The position numbers and the translations under genes are program-made. Below the pieces are notes generated by a model that was not told the origin of the DNA, made no database searches, and saw nothing but the letters and a program-made list of their open reading frames with translations. From Oceanimonas doudoroffii (GTDB lineage: Bacteria; Pseudomonadota; Gammaproteobacteria; Enterobacterales; Aeromonadaceae), in NCBI RefSeq assembly GCF_002242685.1, contig NZ_NBIM01000001.1, positions 1 to 64,000 of the forward strand: a DNA stretch of 64,000 nt. The letters are read 5' to 3'. Below, one piece after another: positions 37,680-47,549 of the stretch. Position 1 is the stretch's first letter. Every line of letters starts with the position of its first letter.

Positions 37680-39365
37680 TCAGGACTCCTTGGCAAGGCG
37701 GGTGGGTTTAACCGCCGCCGGGCTGGCGGCCTCGAAACGGTCGTCGTAGTTGCCCACGCGCTTTTTGATAAGCTCAAAGTCGAATTTCTGGTTGTCCAGC
37801 AGGCTCACCAGCACACACACCAGGGTGCTGACGCCGTAGGCCACCAGGGAAGACAGCAGTACCGTGTATTCCCGCAGGAAACCGGTGGCGAACACCATCA
37901 GCGCCAGGCCGGCGATAATGCCGGCGATAAAGCCGACGTGGCGGCCGAAAAAGCCGAACGCCATCAGTCCGATCACCACGCCGCCGCCGATGCTGGCCAG
38001 CAGCTCGAACAGCATGGCCACCACGCCGGTCATGGGCAGCAGCTCAAAGCGAGCCGCGCAGAACATGATCAGGGCGACAATCACCGAGGAGGTAAAGGCG
38101 CGGTTGGTGACCCGGCTCCAGAAACAGCTGGCGATCACCGGGAATACGATGGCGCCCCAGAGCGCGCCCACGAACACCAGCATCACCAGAATGTCGAGGG
38201 AGAAGCTGGCAAACACAATGCCCAGCATGGTGGCCACCACCATGGTCAGCCGGCCGATAAACAGCATGCGTCTGGGATCGGCCTTGCCCCTGGCAATGTT
38301 CTTGCCGTACACGTCGGCCATCACAATGGCAGACAGGGCGGACAGATCCGAGTCGGCGGTGGAAGACAGCGAGCCGATAACCAGAATAAAGAACAGGCCA
38401 ATAAACACCGGCGGCAGGTAGCTGGACACCATCTGTGGAATCAGGTTGTTCATGTCGCCGTTCAGGGGCTCAACACCCGTGGTCAGGGCCATCAGGCCAA
38501 TCATGCCCAGGCCGATGACGATGGCGCCATACCCCAGCGTCGCGGTGAGGAAGGTGGGCTTGATGTGCTTTTCATTCACCGCAAACAGCCGTTGGGAAAT
38601 GGTCTGGTTACCAATGGCATAGGCCAGCACCGCAACAAAATAGGGGGCGCCCTGGTGCAGAATGGCGTCGGTGGAGAACAGGTTGGCCTGCTCGGAGGTG
38701 AGGTGATCAAAACCGTTCATCACCTCGGCCGGGCCGCCCATGGCGAACAGCACTGCAGGAATGATTACCACGGCAATGGCCATCAGTGCGATCAACTGGG
38801 CAAAGTCGGTGAGCACGGAGGCGCGAAAGCCCGACCACAGGGTATAGCTGAGCACGCCCACCCCGGCGATGATCACCCCGGTCTGGAATGACAGCGGTGA
38901 CAGCACCGACACCAGGGCGCCGGCGGCAGTGAAATTCACCATCAGGCTGATGATGCTGCCGAGCAGGTTGGAAAAGGCCAGGATCAGCTGGCTGGAGGAG
39001 CCATGACGGGCGTGGATCACTTCCCCCAGGGTATGGGCGTTGGGCGCCAGGGCACGAAAGCGGCGGCCAAAGGGATAGATGAACAGTATCATCAGCGCGC
39101 CCCACAGGCCGTAGTGCAGCGGGCCCGACACCCCGTAGGTGTAGCCCGAGGTGGCGGCGGCATAGAATGACGCGGCCCAGATCCAGGTGGCGGTCATGCT
39201 GGCCGCGCCCATGCCAAAGCCTACGCTGTGGTTGGACACCATAAAGGCGTCGGTGTCTTCCTGTTCCTTCTTGATGAAGGTCGTGATTAAGTAGGTGCCG
39301 CCGTAAAAGGCGGCCAGCAGCAGCAACACTGTGGTGCTGGAAAATTGGTAGAGTTCCAAGATCAT
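37680..39365 (-). CDS. sodium:solute symporter (SSS) family protein
   Basis: Inner-membrane symporter of about 561 residues with 13 or so helices. The first helix begins STTVLLLLAAFYGGTYL, and the SSS-type regions MTATWIWAASFYAAATSGYTYG and IGSLSSTADSDLSALSAIVMAD are clear. The substrate cannot be told. The start is uncertain: an ATG at 39365 is directly preceded by GGGAG (too close), a TTG two codons later has better spacing, and a GTG at 39389 has no site. It is co-transcribed with the 43-residue partner and has a long structured leader region. Confidence 0.85.
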   Translation of the reverse strand: MILELYQFSSTTVLLLLAAFYGGTYLITTFIKKEQEDTDAFMVSNHSVGFGMGAASMTATWIWAASFYAAATSGYTYGVSGPLHYGLWGALMILFIYPFGRRFRALAPNAHTLGEVIHARHGSSSQLILAFSNLLGSIISLMVNFTAAGALVSVLSPLSFQTGVIIAGVGVLSYTLWSGFRASVLTDFAQLIALMAIAVVIIPAVLFAMGGPAEVMNGFDHLTSEQANLFSTDAILHQGAPYFVAVLAYAIGNQTISQRLFAVNEKHIKPTFLTATLGYGAIVIGLGMIGLMALTTGVEPLNGDMNNLIPQMVSSYLPPVFIGLFFILVIGSLSSTADSDLSALSAIVMADVYGKNIARGKADPRRMLFIGRLTMVVATMLGIVFASFSLDILVMLVFVGALWGAIVFPVIASCFWSRVTNRAFTSSVIVALIMFCAARFELLPMTGVVAMLFELLASIGGGVVIGLMAFGFFGRHVGFIAGIIAGLALMVFATGFLREYTVLLSSLVAYGVSTLVCVLVSLLDNQKFDFELIKKRVGNYDDRFEAASPAAVKPTRLAKES

Positions 39366-39789
39366 CTCCCTGTCTTGCGAGTAAAACACGGACTCGCGCA
39401 GGCGATATCGTCGCGGGAACGATATACCTGACGCAGTTCAGGACGACCTGGCTGACGGCAACGGACGTGTAGAACCGGAAAACACGGTTCGGCAAACAAT
39501 GCAGGAATGACTTGCTATGTGAAGCGATGCGCTTTTAAGACGTTGGCGTTAGCCTGGTATTGTGCGGTCGACGGCACAGGGCCGTGAGCTAGGGTAATGC
39601 TTCAATGGCGCCCATCATAAGGCGTAGACCTCCTCAAAATTACATGCTCAGCCTTTGAACGGCCCCTACCTTAACGACTGCCTCGGGGGATGTCCACCCT
39701 TTCACTGGCCGCAAAACCGCGGTTTCGCTATAATCCGCGCTCCCCCAGATCCACCAGAATATGCTGAACGTTGTTGAACAGGAGTAGTC
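39366..39789. other. 424-base divergent gap between SSS symporter and purE
   Basis: No gene is seen. On the SSS side, short inverted repeats (ATATCGT / ACGATAT near 39402-39424, CCTGA / TCAGG near 39427-39443, GAACCG / CGGTTC near 39473-39493) suggest a structured leader or operators. I could not match them to a known riboswitch. The purE side holds a sigma70-like -10 and a 12-base palindrome. Confidence 0.45.
39712..39734 (+). promoter_or_regulatory. purE promoter -10 with overlapping palindrome
   Basis: A perfect TATAAT is at 39729-39734. Just upstream is a 12-base perfect palindrome AAACCGCGGTTT inside a GC-flanked 18-mer, in the place where a PurR operator would block the promoter. It resembles but does not equal the PurR consensus (ACGCAAACGTTTGCGT), so the assignment is tentative. 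Confidence 0.4.
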
Positions 39790-40284
39790 ATGCAAGCAAA
39801 AGTTGCCGTCATCATGGGCTCGAAAAGCGACTGGCCCACCATGCAGGGCGCTGCAGAGATCATGGACAAGCTGCAGGTTTCCTACACAGTGGAAGTGGTG
39901 TCGGCGCACCGCACCCCCGACAAGCTGATGGAGTTCGGTGAAAAGGCCGTCGAACGCGGTTATCAGGTGATCATCGCCGGTGCCGGCGGCGCCGCCCACC
40001 TGCCGGGCATGGTGGCGGCCAAAACCCGCCTGCCGGTGCTGGGTGTGCCGGTGCAGAGCAAGGCCCTGAGCGGCCTCGACAGCCTGCTGTCCATCGTGCA
40101 GATGCCCAAGGGCGTGGCCGTGGGCACCCTGGCCATCGGCACCGCCGGTGCCTTTAACGCCGGCCTGCTGGCCTCTCAGATGCTGGCCAACAACGACGCC
40201 GAGCTGGCCGAGCGGCTGGAAGCGTTCCGCCTCGAGCAGACCAGCACCGTGCTGGGCAGCCCGGATCCGCGGGAGGACGCATGA
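39790..40284 (+). CDS. purE: N5-carboxyaminoimidazole ribonucleotide mutase PurE
   Basis: Class I PurE, 164 residues (E. coli 169), moving the carboxyl group of N5-CAIR to give CAIR in purine synthesis. The phosphate-binding start [12 protein letters not shown] and the catalytic SAHRTPDK and [13 protein letters not shown] are intact. An AGGAG site precedes the ATG. It overlaps purK by four bases (ATGA). Confidence 0.97.
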   Translation: MQAKVAVIMGSKSDWPTMQGAAEIMDKLQVSYTVEVVSAHRTPDKLMEFGEKAVERGYQVIIAGAGGAAHLPGMVAAKTRLPVLGVPVQSKALSGLDSLLSIVQMPKGVAVGTLAIGTAGAFNAGLLASQMLANNDAELAERLEAFRLEQTSTVLGSPDPREDA

Positions 40285-41348
40285 GCCGTATCTGGGTACT
40301 GGGAGCCGGCCAGCTGGGCCAGATGCTGAAGCATGCGGGCATGCCGCTCAACCTGGACGTGCGCCCCATCGACATTGAGTCGGAAGAGACCTTTCCGCTG
40401 CAGGCCCATGAAAAAGTGACCGCCGAGCGCGAGCAGTGGCCCGAAACCGCCGCCACTCGCCAGCTGGCGGCCCACCCGGCCTTTGTGAACCTCAATACCT
40501 TTCCCATTCTGGCCGACCGTTACACTCAGAAGTCACTGATCGACAAGCTGGGGCTGGCCACTGCGCCCTGGCAGTTGGTGCAAAGCGACACCAGCGCCGA
40601 GGATCTGCACAACGTTCTTGGTGAGCGGGTGCTGCTCAAGCGCCGCACCGGTGGCTACGACGGCCGGGGTCAGCACTGGCTGCGTGAACCGGGCCGGGAC
40701 GCCATTCCCGACGACTGGCACGAGCAGGCCATCGCCGAGCAGGCCATCGACTTTGACGAGGAAGCCTCCATCGTCGGCATGCGCGGTGCCGATGGTCAGT
40801 GTTACTTCTATCCGCTGACCCTCAACCTGCACGTCAATGGCATTCTGCTGGGGTCGGTATCACCGCTGGCGCGGCTGGCACACCTGCAGCAGGAAGCCGA
40901 GCGCATGCTGGGTACCCTGATGAACGACCTCGATTACGTCGGTGTCATGGCCATGGAATGCTTTCGAGTGGGCGATCACCTGCTCATCAACGAGCTGGCT
41001 CCCCGCGTGCACAACAGCGGCCACTGGACCCAGTCCGGCGCCAACGTCAGCCAGTTTGAAGCACACCTGCGTGCCGTGGCCGGCCTGCCACTGGTTGAGC
41101 CGACCGTCAAGAATACCAGCGTCATGGTCAACCTGGTGGGTACCGAGCGCAATGACGACTGGCTGTCGGTGCCCGGCGCCGAGTTGTACTGGTACGGCAA
41201 GGAAGTTCGCCCGGGCCGCAAGGTGGGCCATATCAACTTCTGCCTGAGCAACCTCGCCGATACCAAAGCCTCCCTCGACCGGCTGGAGCCCATGCTGCCC
41301 GCCAGCTACGGCATCGTGCTGGACTGGCTGCGCAGTCAGCTGAACTAA
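40281..41348 (+). CDS. purK: N5-carboxyaminoimidazole ribonucleotide synthetase PurK
   Basis: ATP-grasp enzyme making N5-CAIR from AIR, bicarbonate and ATP; 355 residues (E. coli 355). It opens with [19 protein letters not shown], has the ATP-grasp loop [13 protein letters not shown], and the metal site [14 protein letters not shown]. Together with PurE this bypasses the need for high CO2. Translationally coupled to purE; ends at a strong terminator. Confidence 0.97.
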   Translation: MSRIWVLGAGQLGQMLKHAGMPLNLDVRPIDIESEETFPLQAHEKVTAEREQWPETAATRQLAAHPAFVNLNTFPILADRYTQKSLIDKLGLATAPWQLVQSDTSAEDLHNVLGERVLLKRRTGGYDGRGQHWLREPGRDAIPDDWHEQAIAEQAIDFDEEASIVGMRGADGQCYFYPLTLNLHVNGILLGSVSPLARLAHLQQEAERMLGTLMNDLDYVGVMAMECFRVGDHLLINELAPRVHNSGHWTQSGANVSQFEAHLRAVAGLPLVEPTVKNTSVMVNLVGTERNDDWLSVPGAELYWYGKEVRPGRKVGHINFCLSNLADTKASLDRLEPMLPASYGIVLDWLRSQLN

Positions 41349-41364
41349 GCCGGCACCTGGCACC

Positions 41365-41394
41365 AAAAAGCCCCGCATGCTGCGGGGCTTTTTA
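41365..41394 (+). terminator. rho-independent terminator of purEK
   Basis: A perfect stem AAAAAGCCCCGCA / TGCGGGGCTTTTT with a 3-base loop. Confidence 0.93.
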
Positions 41395-41503
41395 TTTTGG
41401 CGCTCACAAGAAAAACAGCCTTGTCGTCCGACTTTCGTCGGGACTGTCTGCCGTTATGTCAAATTGATATGCTGAGTCATCACTCTAAATGCACGGATAA
41501 AAC

Positions 41504-42592
41504 ATGGCGGCAAATGGTTGGCGTGAACGACTGGGCAGGCACAAGGCGTTGACATGGGCACTGGGCCTGCTACTGGTGGTGTTCTGGCTGTGGCGGGGCC
41601 AGGTGTATCAGGCGGCGAACGAGGCACCAGTGCCCGGGCCGGCCCATCCCGAGCACGAGTTTCAGCTGCAGGTGCAGGCCATGGCCGCCGAGCCCTACCA
41701 GCCCCGTGTGGTGCTGCAGGGGCAATTGCAGGCGGTACGGCAACTGGTGGTGCGTGCCCGGGTGGAAGGCACGGTTGAAAACCTGCCCGAGCTTGGTGAC
41801 GCAGTGCATGCCGGCGATGAAATGCTCAGGCTCAGCATTGATGATCGCAAGGCCAACCTGGCCAGGGCCGAGGCCGAACGGGCGTTACGGATGGCCGAAC
41901 TGGCCGCCGCCGAACGACTCAAACGCAAGGGACTGCTGGCCGAAACCGATTACCTGATGCGCAAGTCTGCCGCCGCCGAGGCAGAAGCGGCATTGACTCA
42001 GGCCCGGCTGGCCCTGGAGCACAGCCGGCCTGCCGCGCCCTTTGCCGGCACCGTGGATGCCCGCCATGTGGAAGCGGGGGATTACGTCAAGGCCGGCGAT
42101 GAGTTGCTGCACCTGGTGGATACCAGCGAGCTGAAACTCATGGCTTACGTGCCCCAGCAGCAGGTGTTTGGCCTGGCGCCGGGGTTGCCGGTGACCGCCG
42201 TGCTGCTGGATGGCCGGGAGCTTGCGGGCTCGCTCACCTTTGTTGCCAGCGCCGCCGATGAAAACACCCGCAGCTTTGCGGTGGAAGCCCGTTTTGCCAA
42301 TCCCGAGAACGCACGCCTCGTCGGCGCCAGTGCCGAGCTGCGTATCAGCCTGCCGCCACGCCCGGCCCACCGGTTGTCGCCGGCGCTGCTGGCGCTGGAC
42401 GAAAGTGGCCGGCCCGGTGTGCATCTGGTGGATGCGCAAAACCGGCTGCAATTGATGCCGGTTACCCTGCTGGCCATCACACCGGAGCAAGCCTGGGTCG
42501 ATGGCCTGCCCGAGCACGCCCGTGTGGTGGTTCGTGGTGCCGGCTTTGTGGCCGAAGGCAATACCGTCGCGGTGCGGGAGCTCAGCCAATGA
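41504..42592 (+). CDS. RND efflux periplasmic adaptor (membrane fusion protein)
   Basis: A 362-residue adaptor with one N-terminal membrane segment (about 14-28), then the usual lipoyl/hairpin/barrel order: a lipoyl half near RVVLQGQLQAVRQLVVRARVEG, a coiled-coil hairpin (about 115-165, Ala/Glu/Arg-rich), the second lipoyl half with APFAGTVDARHVEAGDYV, and a beta-barrel domain. It joins the inner-membrane pump to an outer-membrane channel, which is not encoded here. It overlaps the pump gene by four bases. No regulator gene adjoins. Confidence 0.92.
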   Translation: MAANGWRERLGRHKALTWALGLLLVVFWLWRGQVYQAANEAPVPGPAHPEHEFQLQVQAMAAEPYQPRVVLQGQLQAVRQLVVRARVEGTVENLPELGDAVHAGDEMLRLSIDDRKANLARAEAERALRMAELAAAERLKRKGLLAETDYLMRKSAAAEAEAALTQARLALEHSRPAAPFAGTVDARHVEAGDYVKAGDELLHLVDTSELKLMAYVPQQQVFGLAPGLPVTAVLLDGRELAGSLTFVASAADENTRSFAVEARFANPENARLVGASAELRISLPPRPAHRLSPALLALDESGRPGVHLVDAQNRLQLMPVTLLAITPEQAWVDGLPEHARVVVRGAGFVAEGNTVAVRELSQ

Positions 42593-45500
42593 GGGCGCTG
42601 ATTGAGGCTGCCGTATACCGCAGCCGGGCGACGCTGCTGGCCTTTGTGCTGCTGCTGCTGGGGGGCGTGGGGGCCTATCAGGCGATTCCCAAGGAAGCCA
42701 ACCCCGACGTCACCATTCCCATGATGTATGTCTCCATGACACTGGAAGGCATCAGCCCGGAAGATGGCGAGCGCCTGCTGGTGCGGCCCATGGAGCAGGA
42801 ACTGCGTACCCTGGAAGGCATCAAGAAAATGACGTCCACCGCCAGCGAAGGGCATGCCTCCGTGATGCTGGAATTTGATGCCGGCTTTGATCCCAAACAA
42901 GCGCTGCAGGAGGTGCGTGAGAAGGTCGATTCGGCGCGCAGCGAACTGCCCCAGGAGGCCGATGAGCCGGTGGTGCACGAGATCAACGTGGCCCTGTTTC
43001 CGGTGTTGTCGGTGGCGCTGTCGGGACCGCTGGCGGAAAGCGAACTGGTGATGATTGCCCGCCGCCTCAAGGACGAAATAGAAGGCATTGCCGAGGTGCT
43101 GGAAGTGGACATCGGCGGGGATCGGGAGGATGTGCTGGAGATTTTGGTCGATCCCCAGGTGCTGGATGGTTACGGCATTGATTACACCCAGTTGTTTAAC
43201 CTGGTGTCCCGCAATAACCGCCTGGTGGCTGCCGGCAGCCTGGATACCGGCGCCGGCCGGCTGGCCATCAAGGTGCCCGGGGTGATAGAAGGGCTGGATG
43301 ATGTGCTGAGCCTGCCACTCAAGGTCAGCGGCGATCGCGTGGTGACCTTTGGCGATGTGGCAACCATTCGGCGTACCTTCAAGGATCCCGCCGGCTTTGC
43401 CCGTATCAACGGGCAGCCCGGCCTGGTGCTGGAGGTGAGCAAACGCGCCGGCGCCAACATTATTGAGACCATAGAGCGAGTCAAGGCATTGCTGGATCAG
43501 GCCAGGCCGCTGCTGCCCGAGGGGGTGGCAATCGACTACATCATGGATCAGTCCACCCAGGTTGAAACCATGCTGGCGGATTTGCTCAACAACGTGCTCA
43601 CCGCCGTGGTGCTGGTACTGATTTTGATCCTCGCCACCATGGGCGCGCGCCTGGCGGTGATGGTGGGGTTCACCATTCCCGGCGCCTTTTTTGCCGGCAT
43701 TCTGATCATCTGGGGTATCGGCTTTACCATGAACATCATTGTGCTGTTTGCCCTGATCCTGGTGGCGGGCATGCTGGTGGACGGCGCCATTGTGGTGAGC
43801 GAGCTGGCCGACCGCCACCTGCATGAGGGGCAGACGCCCAAGGAAGCCTGGATCAATGCCGCCCACCGCATGAGCTGGCCGGTGATCGCCTCCACCATTA
43901 CCACCCTGGCGGTGTTTATGCCGCTGCTGTTCTGGCCCGGGGTGGTGGGCCAGTTCATGCAGTACCTTCCCGCCACCGTGATCATCTGCCTGCTGGCATC
44001 GCTGTTTATGGCGCTGGTGTTTTTGCCCACCATGGGCGGCCTGGGACGGGTCGAACATCAGCCCAGAAAGCCGGTGGTGGTGCCCGGACTACGGCACTAC
44101 CGCGGCCTGCTGGCCAGACTGCTGCGCCGCCCCGGCCTGACTCTGCTCGGCACCCTCGGGTTGATTGCGCTGATGTATGCCGGCTACGCCCGCTTTAACC
44201 ACGGTGTGGAGTTTTTCCCCGATATCGAGCCCGACAGCGCCCAGCTGCAGGTGCGGGCCCGGGGCGATCTGTCGGTGTATGAAAAGGACGCGTTGTTGCG
44301 TCGCGTAGAAGCCCCGCTGGCCGGGCTCACCGAGGTCAAGGCCCTGTATGCACGCAGCTTTGCCATGGCCGACAGCCAGATGGGCAGTGATGTCATCGGT
44401 GTGCTGCAGTTTCAGTTTACCGACTGGTATTTGCGTCGCCCCGCCAGCGCCATTCGGGAAACCATGCTGGCCCGCACCGCCGACATACCCGGGGTGGTGC
44501 TGGAGTTTCGTGAACAGCAAATGGGGCCGGGAACGGGCAAGCCGGTGGAGATCCGCCTCTCGGGCTCCGACGACAGTACCCTGAGTGCCGCCACCGACCG
44601 ACTGCGGCATGCCATGAACGAACTGGGCGGTTTTGCCGATATCGAAGACGACCGCAGCCTGCCGGGCATTGAATGGCGGCTGCAGGTGGATCGGGAAGCC
44701 GCTGCCCGCATGGGGGCCGATGTGCTCAGTGTGGGCAATGCGGTGCAGCTGGTGACCAACGGCCTGCTGCTGGCCAGTTACCGGCCGGAAGATGCCACCG
44801 ACGAGGTGGATATTCGTGTGCGTCTGCCCCGGCACTGGCGCTCGGTGGATCAGCTCTCCCGCCTGACCCTGAATACTCCGCGGGGGCAGGTGTCACTGAG
44901 CCAGTTTGTGACCCTGACTCCGGCCCCCAAGGTGGGCACCTTGCACCGGGTGGATGGCCGGCGCACCGTGACCGTCAAGGCCGACATCGCCGAGGGATTT
45001 CGCCTTGACGAGCGGCTGCAGGCCCTGCAGCAGGCCGGAGTGGAATTGCCGAAAGGCGTGGCACTCACCGTGGCCGGCGAAGACGCGGATCAACGGGAAG
45101 CCGGGCAGTTTCTGGGCACCGCCTTCGTGGTGGCGCTGTTGCTGATGACGCTGATCCTGGTGACCCAGTTCAACAGCCTGTACCAGACCGCCCTGGTGCT
45201 GTCGGCCATCGTGTTTTCCACCGCCGGCGTGCTGATGGGGCTGCTGCTTAATGGCCAGTCCTTTGGCATTGTGATGGTGGGCATGGGCATCATTGCCCTG
45301 GCGGGCATAGTGGTGAACAACAATATCGTGCTGATCGATACCTTTAACCAGTTGCGGGCCGAGGGCCTGAGTCCGGTGGAGGCGGCGCTGGAAACCGGTT
45401 GCCTGCGGTTGCGCCCGGTGCTGCTGACCGCCATCACCACCGTGCTGGGGCTGATGCCCATGGTACTGGGAGTGAACGTGGATCTGCTGACCCCGTCGCT

Positions 45501-45651
45501 CGGTCTGGGGGCGCCTTCCACCCAATGGTGGACCCAGCTGTCCAGCGCCATTGCCGGCGGCCTGGCCTTTGCCACCCTGCTTACCCTGCTGCTCACCCCC
45601 TGCATGCTGGTGCTGGGCGCAGGACGTTCCGCGGTGAGGAGTAAGGAGTGA
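42589..45651 (+). CDS. RND-family efflux pump, inner-membrane subunit
   Basis: A 1,020-residue proton-driven pump with 12 helices and two large periplasmic loops. The helix-4 proton site reads LVDGAIVVSELADR, with one acidic residue where AcrB has two, a form common in less studied RND branches. The halves repeat with LVTQFNSLYQTALVLSAI and IALAGIVVNNNIVLIDTFNQLR. Substrates cannot be predicted; drugs, solvents or lipids are possible. It forms an operon with the adaptor and relies on an unlinked TolC-like channel. Confidence 0.93.
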   Translation: MRALIEAAVYRSRATLLAFVLLLLGGVGAYQAIPKEANPDVTIPMMYVSMTLEGISPEDGERLLVRPMEQELRTLEGIKKMTSTASEGHASVMLEFDAGFDPKQALQEVREKVDSARSELPQEADEPVVHEINVALFPVLSVALSGPLAESELVMIARRLKDEIEGIAEVLEVDIGGDREDVLEILVDPQVLDGYGIDYTQLFNLVSRNNRLVAAGSLDTGAGRLAIKVPGVIEGLDDVLSLPLKVSGDRVVTFGDVATIRRTFKDPAGFARINGQPGLVLEVSKRAGANIIETIERVKALLDQARPLLPEGVAIDYIMDQSTQVETMLADLLNNVLTAVVLVLILILATMGARLAVMVGFTIPGAFFAGILIIWGIGFTMNIIVLFALILVAGMLVDGAIVVSELADRHLHEGQTPKEAWINAAHRMSWPVIASTITTLAVFMPLLFWPGVVGQFMQYLPATVIICLLASLFMALVFLPTMGGLGRVEHQPRKPVVVPGLRHYRGLLARLLRRPGLTLLGTLGLIALMYAGYARFNHGVEFFPDIEPDSAQLQVRARGDLSVYEKDALLRRVEAPLAGLTEVKALYARSFAMADSQMGSDVIGVLQFQFTDWYLRRPASAIRETMLARTADIPGVVLEFREQQMGPGTGKPVEIRLSGSDDSTLSAATDRLRHAMNELGGFADIEDDRSLPGIEWRLQVDREAAARMGADVLSVGNAVQLVTNGLLLASYRPEDATDEVDIRVRLPRHWRSVDQLSRLTLNTPRGQVSLSQFVTLTPAPKVGTLHRVDGRRTVTVKADIAEGFRLDERLQALQQAGVELPKGVALTVAGEDADQREAGQFLGTAFVVALLLMTLILVTQFNSLYQTALVLSAIVFSTAGVLMGLLLNGQSFGIVMVGMGIIALAGIVVNNNIVLIDTFNQLRAEGLSPVEAALETGCLRLRPVLLTAITTVLGLMPMVLGVNVDLLTPSLGLGAPSTQWWTQLSSAIAGGLAFATLLTLLLTPCMLVLGAGRSAVRSKE

Positions 45652-45699
45652 GGGGAAACACCATGAACTTGTACCCATTCTGAATGTGACCCCAGGGTA

Positions 45700-45893
45700 G
45701 GTTGGCAATGAGCGAAGCGAATTCCAACACGAAAGCGGCTGTGATCTGTTAACTCGTTCCCACGCTTCGTGTGGGAACGCATACCGGGGCGTATTCGGGC
45801 TTACGCCGAAGAGTGTGAAAAGTGGTAGGCCCGGCTTTAGCCGGGCAATGTATTCATCGGCTGAGGCTGTTGCCCGAATAAATTCGGGCCTAC
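45700..45893. repeat. cluster of extragenic palindromes (REP/BIME-like)
   Basis: Four palindromes lie in a 245-base gap between convergent genes: GTTCCCAC / GTGGGAAC (45756-45778), GGCGTA / TACGCC (45788-45807), a REP starting GTAGGCCCGGC (45825-45850) and, in inverted orientation, a REP ending GGGCCTAC (45870-45893). The two REPs share the frame GTAGGCCCG...CGGGCAA and differ only in the loop, forming a BIME-like pair. Confidence 0.85.
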
Positions 45894-45896
45894 AAG

Positions 45897-46937
45897 TTAC
45901 CCCAGCAGTGCCAGCTGCTCGCTCCAGGGGGTGATATCGCCGATATGCTCGGCGACCCAGTCGGCATTGTAGTAGGTGTCCAGGTAGCGCTCGCCGCCGT
46001 CGCACATCAGGGTTACCAGGGAGCCGGTTTTGCCGGCTTTTTGCATGTCCTGCGCCAGCTGCAGCACGCCCCACAGGTTGGTGCCGGTAGAGCCGCCGGC
46101 CTTGCGCCCCAGCATGCGTTCGAGCCAGTGTATGGTGGCGATGCTGGCGGCGTCGGGCACCTTGATCATGCCGTCGATTACCTCGGGCAGAAAGGAGGCT
46201 TCGACCCTGGGGCGGCCAATGCCCTCAATGCGGCCGCAGGCCTGGCTGGTAAGGGTATTGTCCCGCTGCTGAAAGCTGTCGAAAAACACCGAGTTTTCCG
46301 GATCCACCACCACCAGCCGGGTGTTCAGGCCGGCATAGCGAATATAGCGCCCAAGAGTGGCCGAGGTGCCGCCGGTGCCGGCGCTCATTACGATGGCCTC
46401 GGGCTCCGGGTGGGGCTCTTCTGCCAGCTGGCGGAAAATGCTTTCGGCAATGTTGTTGTTGCCGCGCCAGTCGGTGGCCCGCTCGGCGTAGGTGAACTGA
46501 TCCATATAGTGGCCGCCGGTTTCCCGCGCCAGCTGCTCGGCGGCGTCATACACCTGGGAAGCATGACCCACAAAGTGGCAGTGGCCGCCCAAGCGCTCCA
46601 CCTGCACGATTTTGCTGCGGGTGGTGGAGGCCGGCATCACGGCGGTAAAGGGCAGTCCCAGCAGTTTGGCGAAATAGGCTTCCGACACCGCCGTACTGCC
46701 GGATGATGCCTCCACTACATGGGTACCTTCACGAATTTGCCCGCTGCAGATGGCGTGCAGAAACAGCGAGCGGGCCAGCCGGTGCTTGAGGCTGCCGGTG
46801 GGGTGGGTGCTTTCGTCCTTGAGGTAGATATCAATGCCGGTGAGGGCGGGAATGTCCAGCCGGTAGAGATGCGTATCCGAGGTACGCAGCTGATCGCTGG
46901 AGAGGATTTTCAGGGCGTTGCGGGTCCACTGGCTCAT
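45897..46937 (-). CDS. PLP-dependent cysteine synthase-family enzyme
   Basis: Fold-type II PLP enzyme of 346 residues. The PLP lysine is in [11 protein letters not shown], and the substrate-binding loop [16 protein letters not shown], the glycine-rich [15 protein letters not shown] phosphate loop and STGTNLWG are present. It belongs to the cysteine synthase/cystathionine beta-synthase superfamily. Because it is divergent from an Lrp-type regulator of the DecR kind, cysteine breakdown rather than synthesis may be its job (inference). The start at 46937 has GGAAG 8 bases upstream; an ATG five codons earlier lacks a site. Confidence 0.85.
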   Translation of the reverse strand: MSQWTRNALKILSSDQLRTSDTHLYRLDIPALTGIDIYLKDESTHPTGSLKHRLARSLFLHAICSGQIREGTHVVEASSGSTAVSEAYFAKLLGLPFTAVMPASTTRSKIVQVERLGGHCHFVGHASQVYDAAEQLARETGGHYMDQFTYAERATDWRGNNNIAESIFRQLAEEPHPEPEAIVMSAGTGGTSATLGRYIRYAGLNTRLVVVDPENSVFFDSFQQRDNTLTSQACGRIEGIGRPRVEASFLPEVIDGMIKVPDAASIATIHWLERMLGRKAGGSTGTNLWGVLQLAQDMQKAGKTGSLVTLMCDGGERYLDTYYNADWVAEHIGDITPWSEQLALLG

Positions 46938-47068
46938 GAGTACGGCTTCCATGAAAAACGGAGGTGATAAGCAGAATTGTATTCTCAAAAGCCGAAAAAA
47001 GTTTTCTCTTGTTCCCGGTATGGCGCATAATTTTTGGAATAATTTTCTCTTACCTGACGGTTTTTCAA

Positions 47069-47536
47069 ATGGATAATTTCGATCGTCACATTCTGGCCCT
47101 GTTGCAGCAGGACGCCACCCTGGCGCTCAAGGATCTGGCCGAAGTGGTCAACCTGTCCACCACGCCCTGCTGGAAGCGGGTCAAGCGACTGGAAGAGGCC
47201 GGCTATATTCGTGGCAGGGTGGCGTTGCTGGATGCCGAACGGCTCGGACTGGGTCTGTCGGTGTTTGTGCAAATCAAGACCCAGCACCACGACAGCCGCT
47301 GGCTGACCCGCTTTGCCGACACGGTGACCGCCTTTGACGAAGTGGTGGAGTTCTATCGCATGTCCGGCGAATGGGACTACATGCTGCGTGTGGTGGTGGC
47401 CGACATCGCCGCCTTTGACCGCTTCTACAAAAAGCTGATCACCAGCACCGAAGGCCTGTCCAACATCACCTCCAGCTTTGCCATGGAACAAATCAAATAC
47501 ACCACGGCCCTGCCCCTGGGGGATGCCGTGGTGTAG
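47069..47536 (+). CDS. Lrp/AsnC-family regulator (DecR-like)
   Basis: A 155-residue Lrp-type regulator with an N-terminal helix-turn-helix (about 4-60, [39 protein letters not shown]) and a C-terminal RAM amino-acid-sensing domain. The sequence around [18 protein letters not shown] is typical of the DecR (YbaO) group, which senses cysteine. It shares a 131-base divergent region with the PLP enzyme gene, so it probably controls it. The start at 47069 gives the family N terminus; the frame is open upstream. Confidence 0.88.
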   Translation: MDNFDRHILALLQQDATLALKDLAEVVNLSTTPCWKRVKRLEEAGYIRGRVALLDAERLGLGLSVFVQIKTQHHDSRWLTRFADTVTAFDEVVEFYRMSGEWDYMLRVVVADIAAFDRFYKKLITSTEGLSNITSSFAMEQIKYTTALPLGDAVV

Positions 47537-47549
47537 CCGCGATGGCGGT

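Noticed and set aside
39390..39640. A known riboswitch in the leader of the SSS symporter
   Set aside because: I compared it by eye with glycine, TPP, SAM and guanidine-type consensus cores and found no match; only short hairpins are visible.
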